Source: Azadirachta indica
Lineage: Eukaryota > Streptophyta > Magnoliopsida > Sapindales > Meliaceae
Assembly (NCBI GenBank): GCA_022749755.1
Contig: CM040447.1
Coordinates: forward strand, 11,154,087-11,218,086
Reading direction: 5' to 3'
Length of the DNA: 64,000 nucleotides
Below are positions 1-11,296 of this stretch, piece after piece (the first letter of the stretch is position 1; every line of letters starts with the position of its first letter). Both the position numbers and the translations under genes were made by a program. Below the pieces are notes generated by a model. That model did no database searches. It was not told the origin of the DNA and saw nothing but the letters and a program-made list of their open reading frames with translations.

Positions 1-267
1 AACCTGAATGAACTTGTCAACTTACTAGTGACCCAATTGGCCCTCATGTTAATTTGTTGATTTAAATATTCAAAAATAATAAATATGTATATTATATAAT
101 ACATATATAGATACAGAAGTTTAAAGAGGTTGAGAAACTGTCTAGCTAGCTAGCCTACGTTTTGGAATTGGAACAACGTAAATACATAAAATTTTGGGGG
201 CTAGATAGTATTCAAAATATATATTTGTAAATGGTGGAGATATTTGTTGAATAAAACAAAATATATG

Positions 268-340
<73 letters not shown>

Positions 341-1487
341 TTAGCGTTGGGATAGAGACTCTGGGATGAATGGTTGTTTGAAAGCAAGCAACTACGACAA
401 ATAATTATATTATAATAGTAAATAGAACACAACAGAGGCAGAAAGAGAGAGAGAGACATAGGGTAGTTGGGATTAAACGGCGTCACTTCTTGGATCTGCA
501 GCTACTGCTGCACCAACACATATCAGAAGCCCATCTGTTTCTTCCTATAGCGGGCCCTACTGTCCCCGCTGTACGTTGACCTTGCCATCACATCCTTCTT
601 TTAATATTATAATAATAATAATAATAATAATAATAGACAACGCTATATTCATTTTTTCTTTTTAATTAATCAACTTAAGACTGCCTTACCTTACCAAGAC
701 TTTTCCATTATATTTTTATCAGGTTAATCACGACAGTATAATTTAAAAAATTAAAATAAGGACTTTATATATTTTATTCTATTTATTTATTTATTGTGTT
801 TTTCTTATTATTTTAAGCGTCTATCGTTCCTCATCATATTTACTAAAATGAATCCCCTTTTGACCGAAACTCTTGTCCGTCCTTGTCCTCTCAAAAATCA
901 CCATCAACTTGTTTGAATTTCACAAATTATATATATATATATATATATAAATCATTTTACATTACATCAAAGATCAATTAATCATCAAATACCAAAACAT
1001 TTTTCTCCTCCTTCTTCAAATCAATCTCCCTGTCAACTCTTTCTTCGTACCTTCGAAAGCTCCATGTAACCAACTTCCATTATTTTACCTTTAATCACAT
1101 CGTGTGAGAATTAACGGAAGCCATCAACTACCCAACATCATTCTTGAGAAAAGCAAGCATACTGATATAACCAAACAACTTCAGGCCCAATGAACTAACT
1201 TGATTAGAGCCGCAGGCCCATTATCGTCAACTATTCAAAAGAGACGAATTGATAACCACAATATTTGCATCGAGGGATACAAGTTTTCTTTGATTCCATT
1301 GCGTTTGCAGGAATTTCTACAAACACAATGTTACTATATCTCTAACAGGCTCAGTAGTAAATGATAACCTTACTTTTTGTCAATCCTACATGCAGGAGGA
1401 GCATGTTTTCAGTACTACATAATGGAATTCACATACTAAAAGTATGTACACCATACTACAAAAAGGCTCCAAAATATTAACTCCATC
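1..1487. other. Intergenic, AT-rich, microsatellites
   Basis: No supportable coding sequence. It holds a compound (TA)n-(GA)n microsatellite near 272-338, an (AAT)n run near 611-634 and an (AT)n run near 930-949. The part just before 1488 is the probable 3' UTR of the minus-strand membrane-protein gene. The long reading frame at 142-486 on the minus strand is produced by the (GA)n and (TA)n tracts. Confidence 0.6.
272..338. repeat. Compound microsatellite (TA)n(GA)n
   Basis: An uninterrupted TA dinucleotide tract runs directly into about 20 GA units. Read directly from the sequence. Such compound tracts are usually length-polymorphic. Confidence 0.9.
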
Positions 1488-4400
1488 CTAGACATTTTCA
1501 ATGGAAGCAATTGTTGTGATGGAATCTGATGTTGTAGAATCCATTCCCTGCTCTGAGTATGATATCAAGGCCTTCACAACTTGCCGAAATCTCCTTCTGT
1601 AAGTGGGGAACTTTGACACACTATTTATCATTCCCATCATTCTGTTGATGTAATAGTTGTCACTCGTCAGATTACATAAAAATTAAAAAGAGTAACAGTA
1701 CATTTCTGTTTTTATAATACTGAGAAAAGGAAAGAATAGCTATGCTGGTGAATGTCTTGAAGCACTTATACAAACAAAAATCAGTTCCCACGAAAGGCAA
1801 TTACTAACATGCTCACTTCAGTCAAAAATATGTATGCTGCTCAAATAATCAATGTGAAACAATAGCTTTACTGAGTTCCAGACTGCATCTGGAATGTAGG
1901 GATTATATTTGTCACAACATTTGAATCCAGAGTGATCAATGAACCTACAGTCAAAAGAAATTAAAACTTTTCCCAAATCCGACTCCGTTCCTGAACTGAA
2001 TCACGTCTTATTCGAATGTTGGAAAAAGCATTGGTTGTTTAATTATTGAGATACTGTACCAACATTGCAAATTTCACCTATTTTTCCAAGGATTTCTTGA
2101 AAGGCAAATTGAGAACCTCTTAGCAATTATAACACGCAAAACTCAAAGCAACAAATGAATTTATAAAGTTTTACCTCTTTTAATTACTTCAATTGATATG
2201 GAGATAAAGTTCATACCTTCTACTGATGCCCTGTATTTGAGCAGCCCTGAGTGCGTCTTCAGGTATTAAACTGCCATTGTCCCAAGCCTCCATTCGTCGT
2301 GTATTGCTTCCGTAGAGAACTACCTTCTCCAAGTACCTCATTTCACCCTCTGCCAATTTTAAGACCCTAATCTGTTCCTTTAGGACCATTACCGGATGAA
2401 AGAACCAGTCCAACAATTTATCATTTGGTCTATTCAGATAGGTTACTTCAATATCATCAAGTAGCAATAAACCACCCGAACCAGCCTTGATGGAGTAAAG
2501 GAGAGTCTGCAAGAATGAATAACAAGGCAATCCAACCCTAATAATGGCTGCTTCATTCCCATTCTTTGCCTTCAACCATTCATGGAGGTCAGATGGTGTT
2601 ATTACATCAGCATCTAGTAATTCTCTTCCTCTCATTTCACAGGACCTCATCATATTTACCCATATCTGTTGCATGCGTATTCATTGATCAGCAAACAATC
2701 TCCGTATAACCTCTCAAAATCATAGAAATAAACCAATATCAGAATGTCGGAAATAAAGAATGAACACAAACTCAACTTCCGCCAACTCTTTTGGACCGCA
2801 ACAGACTACTTACCAATAAAATTGATCTTCAGGGAAATAACAGCAATTAAAGCCAACTACAAATTTTATTATCACAGTCAATGCAACGATTCGTTTAAAC
2901 TTTAGTGCAAGGTGATTCTGCTGACTCTTATGTGTTCTATATATGGTTCATTACGCCAATTCACAGAGAGATGCATGTTTGAGTCATAACATACAAAACA
3001 TACCTGCACCATTTTCACTTCTTGTATTGCCTCCCTGACAGACCTAGAATGAGCTAAGCTTGGCACAAGCATTGCAGGTGCTTCTGCAGAAACAGTACTG
3101 AATTTGCCTCCGACAACTTGATTCCCTCCAACAGACAATTCGGATGAGTGATGGACCTTTTTCTTTCTATACCGGGGCCTGGCTGTCAGAAATGTGTTTC
3201 AAACAGTTAAAAATGAAAATGAGAACAAAAAGCTCTGGCAGTATTAGTTAAAAGATTAAAATCCCGATATTTACAAATAAGTAGAAAACATGATTACTTT
3301 GGAAGGATTGTCCCCTCCCTGAGATAGAGCCAATCATTTGTATACTCATCAAATTCTGCAACCATTGCAATTACATAAGCTACACCTCTCCGGAAGGATC
3401 TTTCCTGCATCCGTAAAATACTAAAAGGTGAGTTCAGTCATAACAAATGCCAAAGTACGATGTACTTAAAACAAGACAAACCTGATATACTATCACGGAT
3501 CCATACAGTCCAATAAAGATGCTTGAGAAAATAGCAATCAAGACGCTCCCAACAACAACAATTGGCCATAAAAGGATAGTCAAACCAGCAATGGGGATGC
3601 AAGCTGTTTCAAGAAATGGCCCTTCGCGGCTGATGAGATCATGTAGTAGTCGAAACCAGCCCTTGAACAACATGTATGGACTCTTGATCACGGCAATCAC
3701 AGTGTATAAAGGAATATCTACAACAAGCCCTACCAGCCCAATAATGATACATCCCGGCACATGAACCAACCTACAACAGACAATTGCCCACTTTCACAGA
3801 CAGCAAAATTTGGTCACAAAATGTTTTTAACAATCATTTTGCAACAATGAACTTTACTGGTATTCTCCATTTGCTTGCCTAGGAAACTGACAATTGCCTA
3901 ATAGATTCTAACCTTATCTTCTATGCTGTTCTGTTTTTGCAGAAAAGGTAAACCTCACCTCAACTTAGTCAGACAATCAAATTAGATTCAAATGCTTAAA
4001 TGAAACAAATGCCTTTTAATCCTTTCTTGAGGCTTCAAACAGGGAAAAGAGTTTAAAATCAAGAATCTACGTTATATGCTTTCCTACCTGCTAGTCAATG
4101 GAACGTTATATACTCAATATACCAGAAATTACAAAAGCACAAGAATTACGGTTGATACAACCAATTGCAAGCAGTACCGAAGAGTTTGAAGCTCATTTGA
4201 ACGTGGGGACTCCCGTAACTCCTTCAAAAATATGGGATATGAGTGATAACATATATCAGCAAAATCTCGGACCATAGTACAACTTCCTTTAATAGTTCCC
4301 CATGTTCCATCCTAATTGTTGATGCAAGTCAAGAGAAATAAGAAGTTAAAAATCGCTCAATGGCAAGAAAGACAATTTAAACAGCGAAACTAAATCAAAG

Positions 4401-5078
4401 TTTACCACGACACAGTGGAAGAATTTCTTGGATTCATTGTCATGTCTGAAGGCCTCAAAAGCTGAAATCCAGGGGGTGAAGAATCCATAGCCAACTCCCA
4501 CAAGAACGCTCCCAGCTATGCTTAGACCCAACCATATTCCAAACAAAGCGGGCAAAGCAAACAAGATAGCAACTTTAAGAGGTATATCTAATCTGTTAGT
4601 CCTGCAATTACCAAATGAACACCGTCTAAAGTAAGATATCAAGAATTACCTTTTACTGAATTCAAAATGAAAACAGAATAGAACTATAATAAAGAAAAAA
4701 GAAAGGATTAAAAGTGATATTAAAGATACAGTTTTTACTTTACAACGGTGTAGACAGTCCAGGCAACATGCGCAGGGAACAAAACAAGAATTACCCCAAC
4801 ATTCCCTATTATCAATATCAAACCAGCTACAGGACCCACAAGTAAACCTGCAACATTCAATGAAAAATCTCAAAAATCCCGTCTTTTAACTATGAAGCCA
4901 CAATAAACACTTAAAAAGGGTCAAACAAAGAGAAAAGGCAAAAACAAAAAAGAAACGCAAGTATATAAAACAGAAGAACAAGAGAACCTTTAAGAGCGCC
5001 CAAGAAGAAAGCTGAGCAGAAAGCAAAAGCCACATAAATGATCCTCAACCAACCTCGCAGATTGCTTAACATTTTCAT
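1488..5078 (-). CDS. Plant polytopic membrane protein (At3g27390-like), ten exons
   Basis: Exons on the minus strand: 5078-4988, 4847-4739, 4601-4406, 4311-4178, 3770-3482, 3404-3298, 3178-3004, 2665-2217, 1944 to about 1872/1867, and about 1662-1488. Phases agree at every junction except the last. The ATG at 5078 gives MKMLSNLRGWLRIIYVAFAF. The product is about 600 aa: four to six hydrophobic segments in the first 270 residues (exons 1-5), then a soluble tail with a basic patch (KPRYRKKK) and a conserved end (SKFPTYRRRFRQVV). I recognise it as the plant family annotated as uncharacterised membrane protein At3g27390; no biochemical role is known to me. The final intron is unresolved: a GT donor after codon TCA (1872) gives the wrong phase for the acceptor at 1663, while a GC donor five bases on (after 1867) restores it. 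Stop TAG at 1488-1490. Confidence 0.85.
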
Positions 5079-5375
5079 AAACCGGAATACCAAAGAAAAC
5101 TCAAGATCACCAAGAGCAGGCTACAAATTCTGAGCGAAATTATGCACGTTAAAAAATTTATATATATCGAAAAGTCACCCCAGAGAAAAAAAAAAAGGGA
5201 AAAGAGCAATAATATTATAATATAACACGAAAGAGAGAGTAAGAAAGAAAGAAAGAGCTGCGGTTGAAGAAGATGACAAAAAGAGAGAACAATACTCGAA
5301 ACCCAACCCAACTTAATTAAACAGTGTCCAGGATGCTAGGAGGCTAATAAAAGAAATATTCAAATAAGCCAACGT

Positions 5376-5384
5376 CATATATAG
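5376..5384 (-). promoter_or_regulatory. Probable TATA box of the At3g27390-like gene
   Basis: On the minus strand TATATATG lies about 300 bases upstream of the ATG, just before a transcribed-looking purine-rich leader. Position and sequence fit a plant TATA box. The transcription start is inferred, not seen. Confidence 0.35.
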
Positions 5385-5931
5385 GAATAGCGCAATACAG
5401 TAACAGTGTTGCAGCTCTTCTAGTTTTATGGTGTTGTAAAAGGCCATGAATGATGCTGACATGATGGGACACACATTTTCGCTTGTCATACCACATCATT
5501 GTTCGATTCTTCAATCCAACGGACCAAACTTAGAGAATGGAATTTGTGTTAGTGTACACTCGGTCGTAGAATATTACGCTTGTAATTAGAATGTTATGCT
5601 TTATTATTAATATGGGTTTTAGAACGAAGGCGTGGCACTCAACCATAAGGAGTCGTAATTTGTATAATTAAGCCTGCTGGCCATGTGAGTTTACCAACTC
5701 CACGGTCAAACTATGATAACTGCTTTAAATTAAATAAAAAATTATATAACATATAACATATAATATTGATATTACCTTTTGACATATAGAAGAAGGGTAT
5801 TTTTCCATTTGGGATTTTCGAACAAGCATGAGCAGATAATTATGAATAAGTCCACGCTTTTATATTAATGAATGAAGAAACGGAAAAGATTAGGTTTTGA
5901 TTTAACAGATATCTGACGTTATGGAGTTTGG

Positions 5932-5956
5932 TATATATATATATATATATATATAT
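5932..5956. repeat. (AT)n microsatellite
   Basis: About twelve AT units immediately left of the Mutator-like element's target duplication. Confidence 0.85.
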
Positions 5957-5967
5957 TGCTTGCTTAA

Positions 5968-5977
5968 TTAAAAATAT
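5968..5977. repeat. Target-site duplication, left copy
   Basis: TTAAAAATAT, identical to 7161-7170 on the other side of the element. It marks the insertion and fixes the element boundaries. Confidence 0.85.
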
Positions 5978-7160
5978 GGGGTTTTAACACATTCTTCCCC
6001 TAAAATTTTAAATTTTAACATTTAAATGAAAAATTTAAAAAATGGCATACTTACCTCCCCTAAACTATTAGTTGACCATCCAATTTTATTTATATAATTA
6101 TAATACCTTTAATTGTTTCAAAGTAAAGTATAAAAAATTCAATTTGTATGTAATCAAAAATAATTTTAATTTATATTTATTTAAAAATTAGAAATTTAAT
6201 TAATGATAATTTAATTTAATAATTTTAATTTACGTGTATTTAATATTTATTGAAATTAAGAATTTAATTAATGATAATTTAACTTGATAATTTTAGTTTA
6301 TATTTATTTAATATTTACTCAAAATAGAAATTTAATTTTTATTCATATATCATATTTATTCAAATTTTAAATCCTAATATGCAAAGCCGCCGCCTTTCTT
6401 ACTCTCTTCTTTGATAAATTTTTCAGCAATAAACTATATTTTTTTTATTTCACTAAACAATTTCATAGGTTTATCAATCTCACTCTTCTTATAAAACACT
6501 TTAATACAAGATTTATGTCATACACATTTATATTAAATTCACACTTCAATATCAATCTTATGACTCGTAAAGCAAATGTAAATTTTTGGGTTTATACAAA
6601 AAATTTGATGCAATTACGCAATGACAGAAAATTAGAAAAAATATCAACATGAATAAATTACTAATTTTATATATCATTAAATAAATTTTTAATTTAAATA
6701 AATATTAAATGAATATAACTTATAATTGTTATTATTAATCAAAATTTTAATTATTTTAATTTTTTAAACATCAAATAAATTAAAATTGAGTTTTTTAAAC
6801 TTTATTTTAAAGCAATTAAGGGTATTATAGTTATTTTAAGTGAAAATACATGATTAATTGATGGTATAAGGGAGGTAAATGTGTCTTATCTTAAAATTTT
6901 CATTTAAGTATTAAAATCGCAAATTAAATTGTCATTAATTAAATTTTTAATTTTTAAATAAATATAAATAAAAATTATTTTTGATTAGATATAAATTGAA
7001 TTTCTTATACTTTACTTTAAAACAATTAAGAGTATTATAATCATATAAATAAAATTAGATGGTCAATTAATAGTTCAGGGGAGGTAAGTGTGCTTTTCTT
7101 TAAACTTTTCATTTAAATGTTAAAATTTCAAACCTTACGAAAGGTATGTGTTAAAACCCC
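5978..7160. mobile_element. Non-autonomous Mutator-like (TIR) DNA transposon
   Basis: The element starts GGGGTTTTAACACAT and ends with the reverse complement ATGTGTTAAAACCCC. The inverted similarity continues inward for more than 200 bp on each side (about 5978-6200 against about 6930-7160), including a shared stretch reading CTTACCTCCCCT in the left arm. It is flanked by an exact 10-bp direct repeat, TTAAAAATAT, at 5968-5977 and 7161-7170. Long TIRs plus a 9-11-bp target duplication are the hallmark of Mutator-like elements. The 1183-bp body has no transposase-like reading frame, so it would need a transposase in trans. The superfamily call is inference from structure; the structure itself is directly visible. 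Confidence 0.85.
6158..6345. repeat. Degenerate 60-70-bp tandem repeat inside the Mutator-like element
   Basis: About three diverged copies, each starting near ATAATTTTA(A/G)TTTA and containing GAATTTAATTAATGATAATT or a variant. They lie just inside the left terminal repeat. Confidence 0.55.
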
Positions 7161-7170
7161 TTAAAAATAT
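7161..7170. repeat. Target-site duplication, right copy
   Basis: TTAAAAATAT, an exact match to 5968-5977. Confidence 0.85.
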
Positions 7171-8558
7171 AAAAATAAACCCATCTTAATTGCGTTGGGA
7201 GGATTTCCTATATGTTTTCCTCCTTATTTTGACTTACTTAAGAACAAATACAACCTAATTACGCAGGAGAAATACAGGCTTTAGAAGGGAAAAGATAATA
7301 CCACGAGTAATAAAACATTTTTTTTTTATAAGAATGGAAAGTGCCAAACATTAGGAATTAACCGGCGAGGAGGAGATACGGAGGAGAAGCAATAACCACT
7401 TAAATTAAATTATACTTTCTCTGCATATAATTGATTAATTAATTAATTAATTAAATTATTATTAAACGCGCATTCAAACTGCTGATGATATAAAGTAGCA
7501 CGACATCGTTTACGGAAAAAATCAGTATTATTATTAATTCTACGACGAAAAACCTCTTGTTTGACCGTATTAACGTAATTATTAACTTTACGTTTGTCGT
7601 TAAAATATATACGATTATTTCTAGAATTTTGTATATTAATTAATGAATTGAGTGACAGCTGGGCAAATCAAAAGCAAGCAAGGAAGAAGGCAGCGATCGC
7701 ACCGCATTAAGATCAGTGTGGGGATATCCCTAACACGCGATGATGAGTAATGAGAAAAACTGATATTGGTCATTTCAGTTGGGGCAACAGAATCACAAAC
7801 AATCTGTGATGTGATGATGACAAAGGGGTCGCAAGTTTACTAGCGTGTCCCCGGGTAACAGAGAATCATAGCCTTTTATTCGGCGCAAGAACTGGACAAC
7901 ACAGCCCAGACATGTTCCTGTCTGAGGGAATTTTTTGCTTGGATTCTCTCTCTGCGTCTGCGTGTGAACAAAAATTGATGCGAAAGAAGAAAAATTTTCA
8001 TATTTCCAGTTTTCACATACCAAATATCTGAAGGTAGCTGATAAGTTTTCCTATTGTGACATATATGTTGTTAATGAAGCGAAGCATCGGTCAACTCCTA
8101 TTACGTTTGGTTTATTATATTATATTATATTAGGAAACAATCTTTATTTGTAGCATAAAAAGGCTTGCTCAACTTTTTACTCGAGAAATGAAAAGAAAAT
8201 CTATAAAATCTGTTGGGCATGGCATGGGCCCTAGTAGAATGAAATGATGTGATCATTGTTACAGTGAAACGTTTTCTTTTCTTTTTTTTTTTTTCAAGTT
8301 ATTTATGGAATATTTAAACGAACAAACTGAATAATTAGCTAAATTTCAGAGTTACATAAATGATAGGAGATCGTATGACTGTGACAACGCTGTCTTTTTA
8401 TGATAATACAATCGAGCTGCACTGTAATCCATGGTAATTTTCAGTTTTGGTAGTGCTGTTGAATTTAATTGATGTGACTGACATTGTAGGCTGCGGCCAA
8501 CGCTTTTCTGGGTATTGATCCATGCCTATTTTGATTTACGGGTTTTGGTGTAAGTGGT

Positions 8559-8642
8559 GATAAATGAATGGTCAGGCTAGATTTATATTGCATGTGGTGG
8601 GATAAATGAATGGTCGGGCTAGATTTATATTGCACGTGGTGG
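8559..8642. repeat. 42-bp tandem duplication
   Basis: GATAAATGAATGGTC followed by AGGCTAG or GGGCTAG and TTTATATTGCA occurs at 8559 and again at 8601, differing at a few bases. The repeat period is 42 bp. Confidence 0.8.
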
Positions 8643-9053
8643 GATAGAGAGGGTTTGAGTTGTCTCTTCATATTTCATATCATAATTGTCTGAAGAAATT
8701 CTGCCAGTAAGCACAAGCGAAATTTGGGCCGCATCAACCTGATGCTGAATGTAATCGTTAGAGATTGTCGAGCAATCAATCTTCTTGGGCTCGGCCCAAA
8801 ATAGATTTGGGTTAAAACCCCACACGTGTCCACCGCGTCCCTCTCCACTCCAAAATGGTACGTTCTATTTTACAATCTCTCCATTTTTTAAAATTTAATG
8901 GTAGTTCCGTAACACTGTAGTAACACATTTTAAATCTAAATAGATATATGATAACGTCAAAAGTATTATATTATTCTTCATTTCTGATAAATTTTTAATT
9001 TAATATTAATAAATTTTTTATATATAATTGTAATATAAAAAAAAATATATTGC

Positions 9054-9093
9054 ATTGGTTGAGGTTGAAGTAGAGTTACCAACCTCAACCAAT
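9054..9093. repeat. Perfect 14-bp inverted repeat (hairpin)
   Basis: ATTGGTTGAGGTTG at 9054-9067 and its exact reverse complement at 9080-9093, with a 12-nt loop. No coding context. Related short sequence around ATTAGTCAC(C/T)ATGACATT is repeated at 9093 and 9147. Confidence 0.7.
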
Positions 9094-11065
9094 TAGTCAC
9101 CATGACATTTTAAATCTAAATAGTCATGATTACCGCGAAGGACTAATTAGTCACTATGACATTAATCAAGGAAGGGTCATAGGCTTTATAAAACTAAGCT
9201 CAAAACCATGATTAGGATCCATGATAATGATGTTGAATCAATAATGTAATAAGTGTTCTTTATAAGCACTACTTCATTAAGAGTGAGTCTCATGACTAAA
9301 AGGCCATAATAATTTCTTAATTAAACCAAGTCATTGAATATAAAACTCAAATTTTACGATTATCGTAGTGACATGTAGAATATAATCGCTTTGATATTTA
9401 ATAAAAAATTAATACATAATAAAGTGGGTGGTGGAGGTTTTCTCTTCCTAAGTAAGTAAGTGGAAAAAGTGTTTGGCAAAAAGTTGTATAACCTGCTCTC
9501 CCTTATAGTACTTAAATAATATGTCACATGACGATGATATAGAGGTAAATTCATGAACCATTCTCATTGTAAATACTCAAATATTTCTTCAAATAAGGTT
9601 AAATTCATTATTCACTCTCACAAAAACTCTTATAATACCCCTACACACTTTCACCACGTATCTTCTATTAGTTTTCTTCAAACTTACACTGTCTTCTAAC
9701 TTAGTCATCGAAGGGTGTTCCATAGTGACATTATTAGTGCCCATTGACTTGTTTTGTGTTTTGTAGATTTTGGCTACCGCTGTATTCATAGGAGTCCACC
9801 CTATGCCAAGAGTTGTTAACCAACATTTGGCTAAGCCGACCATGGTTGTCGAGGTTGAATCATCATTTCCACCAAGAACGTGTTTCCTGTAAACTTGACA
9901 ACATCGTATTTGTTGACTAGAGTGCACATGTGACAATAAGAGAAAATTCAGCATCAATAGCATTTAAATTAAAGAAATAAATATTTATGATTTATACTAT
10001 TTATCTTCTTTGTGAGAATGAAATCACTTCAACAAACGGGTTTATACATCTGTCGTTAAAGAAAGATTTACTGGAATGCACATCATATTTCAAGTTGTTT
10101 GTAATTTTTTTTTTGTAGTATCGTATCAAAGATTTAATTAATGTGATAAAATTATTTAAATTTTGTGTTAAAGCCTCTATCAGAGGAGGATTTAGCCCAA
10201 TAGCAACTCTAGTTCCAATTGGGTCTTGTTTAAAACAAAAAGGTGGGCAGTGCGGTCTCATTACACTTGAAGTTTGCAATTGGCTATTGTTGAAAGATGC
10301 TGAGGTAAAAACGGGAGAAGTTACTGTTGATGGAGTCTAGTACGGTGGTAGTAGCAGTAGTTCTTCTTCACTGGGATACTGAATTCCGGAATTGTGGATG
10401 CAAGACTTGCTGCTGATGGCGGTACAGACACAGTCCTTCGGCTCGTGCTTCAAAAATAGAAACAGAAAAAAAAATTGAAGAGATTGGATAATCTACTCTA
10501 TTTCCTAACATCTCTTTGACATTTATTCAGTTTCGCTTCAGCGCCTTTGAATATATATATTTTTTTCTATGGGTCTGATTTTCCGCATCTACTTTATCAT
10601 TATGAATAGGTTTTCTTATACGGGAGAATTTTGTATTTTAGTAAGATTTAAAGTTTTTGGTTGATAATAAAGTAGTAAAATTTACGAGCAAAAAATTTTA
10701 AAACCAATGAATTACCGGAGAGTTTTGAATTGCATTAATAACCAACCGAATAACACAATGTGGTTGAGAGAGCTGATTTTGTTAGAAATTCTGCTTACTA
10801 GATGACACTTTAACTTAAAAATTTTGTTAATGTAACGCATTAACGTTCTACAATATTAAGGCTAATCCGAAATGATGATTAGAATAAGCTCTTACATAAT
10901 AGAATTTGATTTCATAAAAAAAAAAACCCATAATTTAAGTTTTTTCCTGGTGTAATCTTTAGGGAAAATAGAAATGTTTTATTTTTATTTCATCAAAAAA
11001 TATATGTATTAATATCAATAATTTTTAATAATTGAATATTTCGTTAAACGTTTAACTCAGGTAAG

Positions 11066-11084
11066 AATATATATATATATATTT
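11066..11084 (+). promoter_or_regulatory. Probable TATA region of the B3 gene
   Basis: A run of TATATATATATATAT lies about 215 bases before the B3-protein ATG, followed by a CT-rich leader at 11195-11225. Because AT runs are common here this is a weak call. Confidence 0.3.
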
Positions 11085-11296
11085 TTTAATATAGCTACGA
11101 AGTATTGCGTCTTCGTTTGATATTTAAATTCATCCAAACAAAAGCTATAACGAGAAAGAATAAAAATAAAAAAAAAAATTTAGAAATACGTCCCATCCCT
11201 CTCTCTCGCTTCTTATCTCGCTTTAAGGCGTCGAGCCTTCGTTTCTTTGTCTCGTGTTTTGAATATACACGAGGAAGAGAAATTCATCGTTCAAAA

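Larger units (their letters stand above)
5385..11060. other. Gene-poor AT-rich intergenic region
   Basis: Apart from the Mutator-like element (5978-7160), a 42-bp tandem duplication (8559-8642) and a short hairpin (9054-9093), I see no supportable gene. Reading frames at 7793-8023, 9589-9963 and 10001-10340 have no recognisable domain and no splice context. Confidence 0.5.

Noticed and set aside
142..486. Minus-strand 114-codon reading frame
   Set aside because: Composed of low-complexity Ser-Leu and Ile-Tyr runs from (GA)n and (TA)n; not a gene.
7793..8023. Minus-strand 76-codon frame
   Set aside because: No domain, no splice context and no promoter; a chance frame.
9589..10340. Overlapping plus- and minus-strand frames of 65-124 codons
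   Set aside because: No recognised motif; opposite strands compete and there is no matching exon structure. Might be a decayed repeat but cannot be supported.
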